From: Saprospiraceae bacterium
GTDB taxonomy: Bacteria > Bacteroidota > Bacteroidia > Chitinophagales > Saprospiraceae
Direction: 5' to 3'
Assembly: GCA_029262975.1 (NCBI GenBank)
Contig: JAJCYJ010000454.1
Coordinates: 1 to 6,485 of the forward strand
DNA length: 6,485 bases
Made by a program: the position numbers and the translations under genes. Within the stretch, counting starts at the first letter, position 1; each line of letters starts with the position of its first letter. The notes beneath the pieces are model-generated. The model saw nothing but the letters and a program-made list of their open reading frames with translations, ran no database searches and was not told the origin of the DNA. Shown here in pieces: positions 5,197 to 6,485 of this stretch.

Positions 5197-6096
5197 ATGA
5201 AATCATTAGACGACATTAATCAATATCTAGAAGAACAATTCGAAATTGGAAATTTCGGCCGAGTCCTTAAGAACGCTAATATCATATTAAAATCAGATCG
5301 TGAGGATTTGCATTGTCGGGCGTTTTTCGTAAAGGCTATAGCACTATTGAGTGAAGGGACTGATGAAGAAGTCCTGCAAGCTTTTGATGATGGATTATCC
5401 CGATTTCCCGATGACTATGCTTTAAGAAGCTCCAAGGCCAGGGCGTTATTAAATATTGGTGAATTTGATATTGCCCGAACTGAGTTAAGAAATCTTCACG
5501 AGTCCAATCCCAAGGATATTGACATCCTGAGTAATTTAATTTATACAGAAGAAATTTTTAAGAATTATGATGAAGTGATTAGGCTTGCAGACTTGATTCT
5601 GGCAGAAGAAGCCAACAGCATAAGCACAATTGTTGTAAAAGGTGAAGCCTATGAAAAATCGGGGAACTATGAAAAGGCACTACAAACTTATGAAGACGCT
5701 ACCTCGATTGAAGAATTAGATGACCAGGATCTAAATCAAATACATCATTGTATTGGAAACACTTACTGTGTTTTGGAAAAATTTGAAGAAGCCATCGATC
5801 ATTATAAAACAGCCCTTATTCATAACTCGGAAGATACGTACACTTATCACAGTATTGGACTGGCATTTGCAAAAACGGGAGAAATTGAAAAAGCTGTAAA
5901 GCTCATCAATCATGCTATTAAATTAGATCCCCGTAATAGTTATGCTTATAAAAACAGGGCTATCGTTCAAATTATGGAAAATAATACTGAAGAAGCAATT
6001 CAGGACCTGAAAACTGCCAAGATGCTCAATTATGTATATGACTATGACGATCATGTTGATTTGTTGCTCCAGGAAATACAAGAAAAGGATGCATAA
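5197..6096 (+). CDS. TPR-repeat protein
   Basis: A 299-residue helical protein with no signal peptide or membrane segment, so probably cytoplasmic. Tetratricopeptide repeats fill it; the clearest units are at residues about 75-105 (ALRSSKARALLNIGEFDIARTEL), 142-171 (GEAYEKSGNYEKALQTYEDA), 181-210 (GNTYCVLEKFEEAIDHYKTAL), 214-245 (SIGLAFAKTGEIEKAVKLINHAIKLDP) and 248-278 (NRAIVQIMENNTEEAIQDL). The end, LNYVYDYDDHVDLL, is a common closing motif of such arrays. TPR arrays bind proteins; the partner is unknown. ATG 5197 is preferred because of the purine-rich site upstream and the normal MKSLDDINQYL opening; a GTG at 5140 would add 19 unconvincing residues. It is divergent from the vWA gene, and the DoxX-like gene follows after 30 bp, probably in the same operon. 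Confidence 0.88.
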   Translation: MKSLDDINQYLEEQFEIGNFGRVLKNANIILKSDREDLHCRAFFVKAIALLSEGTDEEVLQAFDDGLSRFPDDYALRSSKARALLNIGEFDIARTELRNLHESNPKDIDILSNLIYTEEIFKNYDEVIRLADLILAEEANSISTIVVKGEAYEKSGNYEKALQTYEDATSIEELDDQDLNQIHHCIGNTYCVLEKFEEAIDHYKTALIHNSEDTYTYHSIGLAFAKTGEIEKAVKLINHAIKLDPRNSYAYKNRAIVQIMENNTEEAIQDLKTAKMLNYVYDYDDHVDLLLQEIQEKDA

Positions 6097-6126
6097 CGGA
6101 TCATTAATAAATGACTAATCACTCCT

Positions 6127-6485
6127 ATGGAACTTATCAACAAAGTTCGCAATCTTACGATTTTCAAAATACTCTACTGGATAACCAGAATTGGAATGGG
6201 GTTCACTTTTATCGCATCAGGTCTTCGTAAAATGCCAGGAGTGAAATTCACATTACTCTCCACTGATGATCCCGTCGGTGCCTATTTTCACGCAATGTAT
6301 GAGACTGGTTTCTATTGGAATTTTATAGGTTATTTTCAAATATTAATAGGTGTGATGATATTCTTTAACCGCTTTACAGTCGTATCCATTTTGCTCATGA
6401 TGCCTGTAACTATAAATATATTTCTTGTTTCCATTGCACTACATATGCGTGGCACACCTGTTATCACCTCGATGATGGTTGCAGG
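6127..6485 (+). CDS. DoxX-like membrane protein, partial (3' end outside window)
   Basis: An open frame starts with ATG at 6127 and is still open at the window edge, giving 119 complete codons. It has hydrophobic segments at about residues 16-36 (RIGMGFTFIASGLRKMPG), 62-82 (FYWNFIGYFQILIGVMIFF) and 84-105 (TVVSILLMMPVTINIFLVSIAL). The order of a first helix ending in SGLRK, then G-Y/F-Q-x-L-x-G, then NRF, then P-V-T-I-N-I fits the four-helix DoxX family of inner-membrane proteins, whose roles are mostly unclear (some are linked to thiosulfate or oxidative-stress complexes). It is 30 bp after the TPR stop and likely cotranscribed. The C-terminal helix is missing only because the window ends. 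Confidence 0.75.
   Translation, partial: MELINKVRNLTIFKILYWITRIGMGFTFIASGLRKMPGVKFTLLSTDDPVGAYFHAMYETGFYWNFIGYFQILIGVMIFFNRFTVVSILLMMPVTINIFLVSIALHMRGTPVITSMMVA

Noticed and set aside
3277..6096. Adjacent vWA and TPR genes as a Bat (aerotolerance)-type operon
   Set aside because: The two genes are divergent, the vWA protein is secreted rather than membrane-anchored, and no BatD or MoxR-like ATPase is present.
6111..6230. A 39-codon frame starting with ATG just before the DoxX-like gene
   Set aside because: It overlaps the DoxX-like frame almost entirely, which has clear membrane-family features, so it is a shadow.

Overview
The window looks like chromosomal DNA of a free-living member of the Bacteroidota, probably a Saprospiria-, Cytophagia- or Chitinophagia-like lineage. 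The signs are AT-rich intergenic DNA, mostly weak Shine-Dalgarno sequences, a perfect TAnnTTTG-type -7 box before one gene, and above all a secreted protein of a very Bacteroidota-like build: a tail-fibre-like N-terminus, collagen-like GXX blocks and a C-terminal Lcl/DUF1566-type domain. The lineage is inferred from style and has not been checked by any search.

Layout. Positions 74-1079 hold a tight + strand pair, an SRPBCC/AHSA1-like protein and a PaiA-like GNAT acetyltransferase, 19 bp apart and probably one transcript. Positions 1080-1909 are an 830-bp stretch with no convincing gene. Its middle part (about 1266-1726) is packed with perfect or near-perfect stem-loops and inverted repeats. 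Positions 1910-3079 (+) encode the secreted collagen-like/Lcl protein. After a 197-bp convergent gap comes 3277-4974 (-), a secreted von Willebrand factor A protein with an intact MIDAS metal site and four tandem beta-sandwich-like repeats of about 90 residues. A 222-bp divergent gap then leads to 5197-6096 (+), a cytoplasmic TPR protein, followed 30 bp later by a DoxX-like membrane protein that runs off the window end (6127-6485).

How the genes work together. No pathway links all of them. The SRPBCC/GNAT pair and the TPR/DoxX pair look like small operons, and the two secreted proteins converge on each other. I see no defence system, CRISPR array, integrase, transposase, tRNA or rRNA gene.

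The most unusual material is non-coding: the hairpin cluster, with a 16-bp perfect inverted repeat whose arms are themselves hairpins; a 27-nt sequence present at both 524-550 and 3228-3254 with two mismatches; and an 8-bp tandem duplication over the vWA start codon that creates a three-codon mini-ORF ending in an ATGA overlap. None of these amounts to a demonstrated new system.
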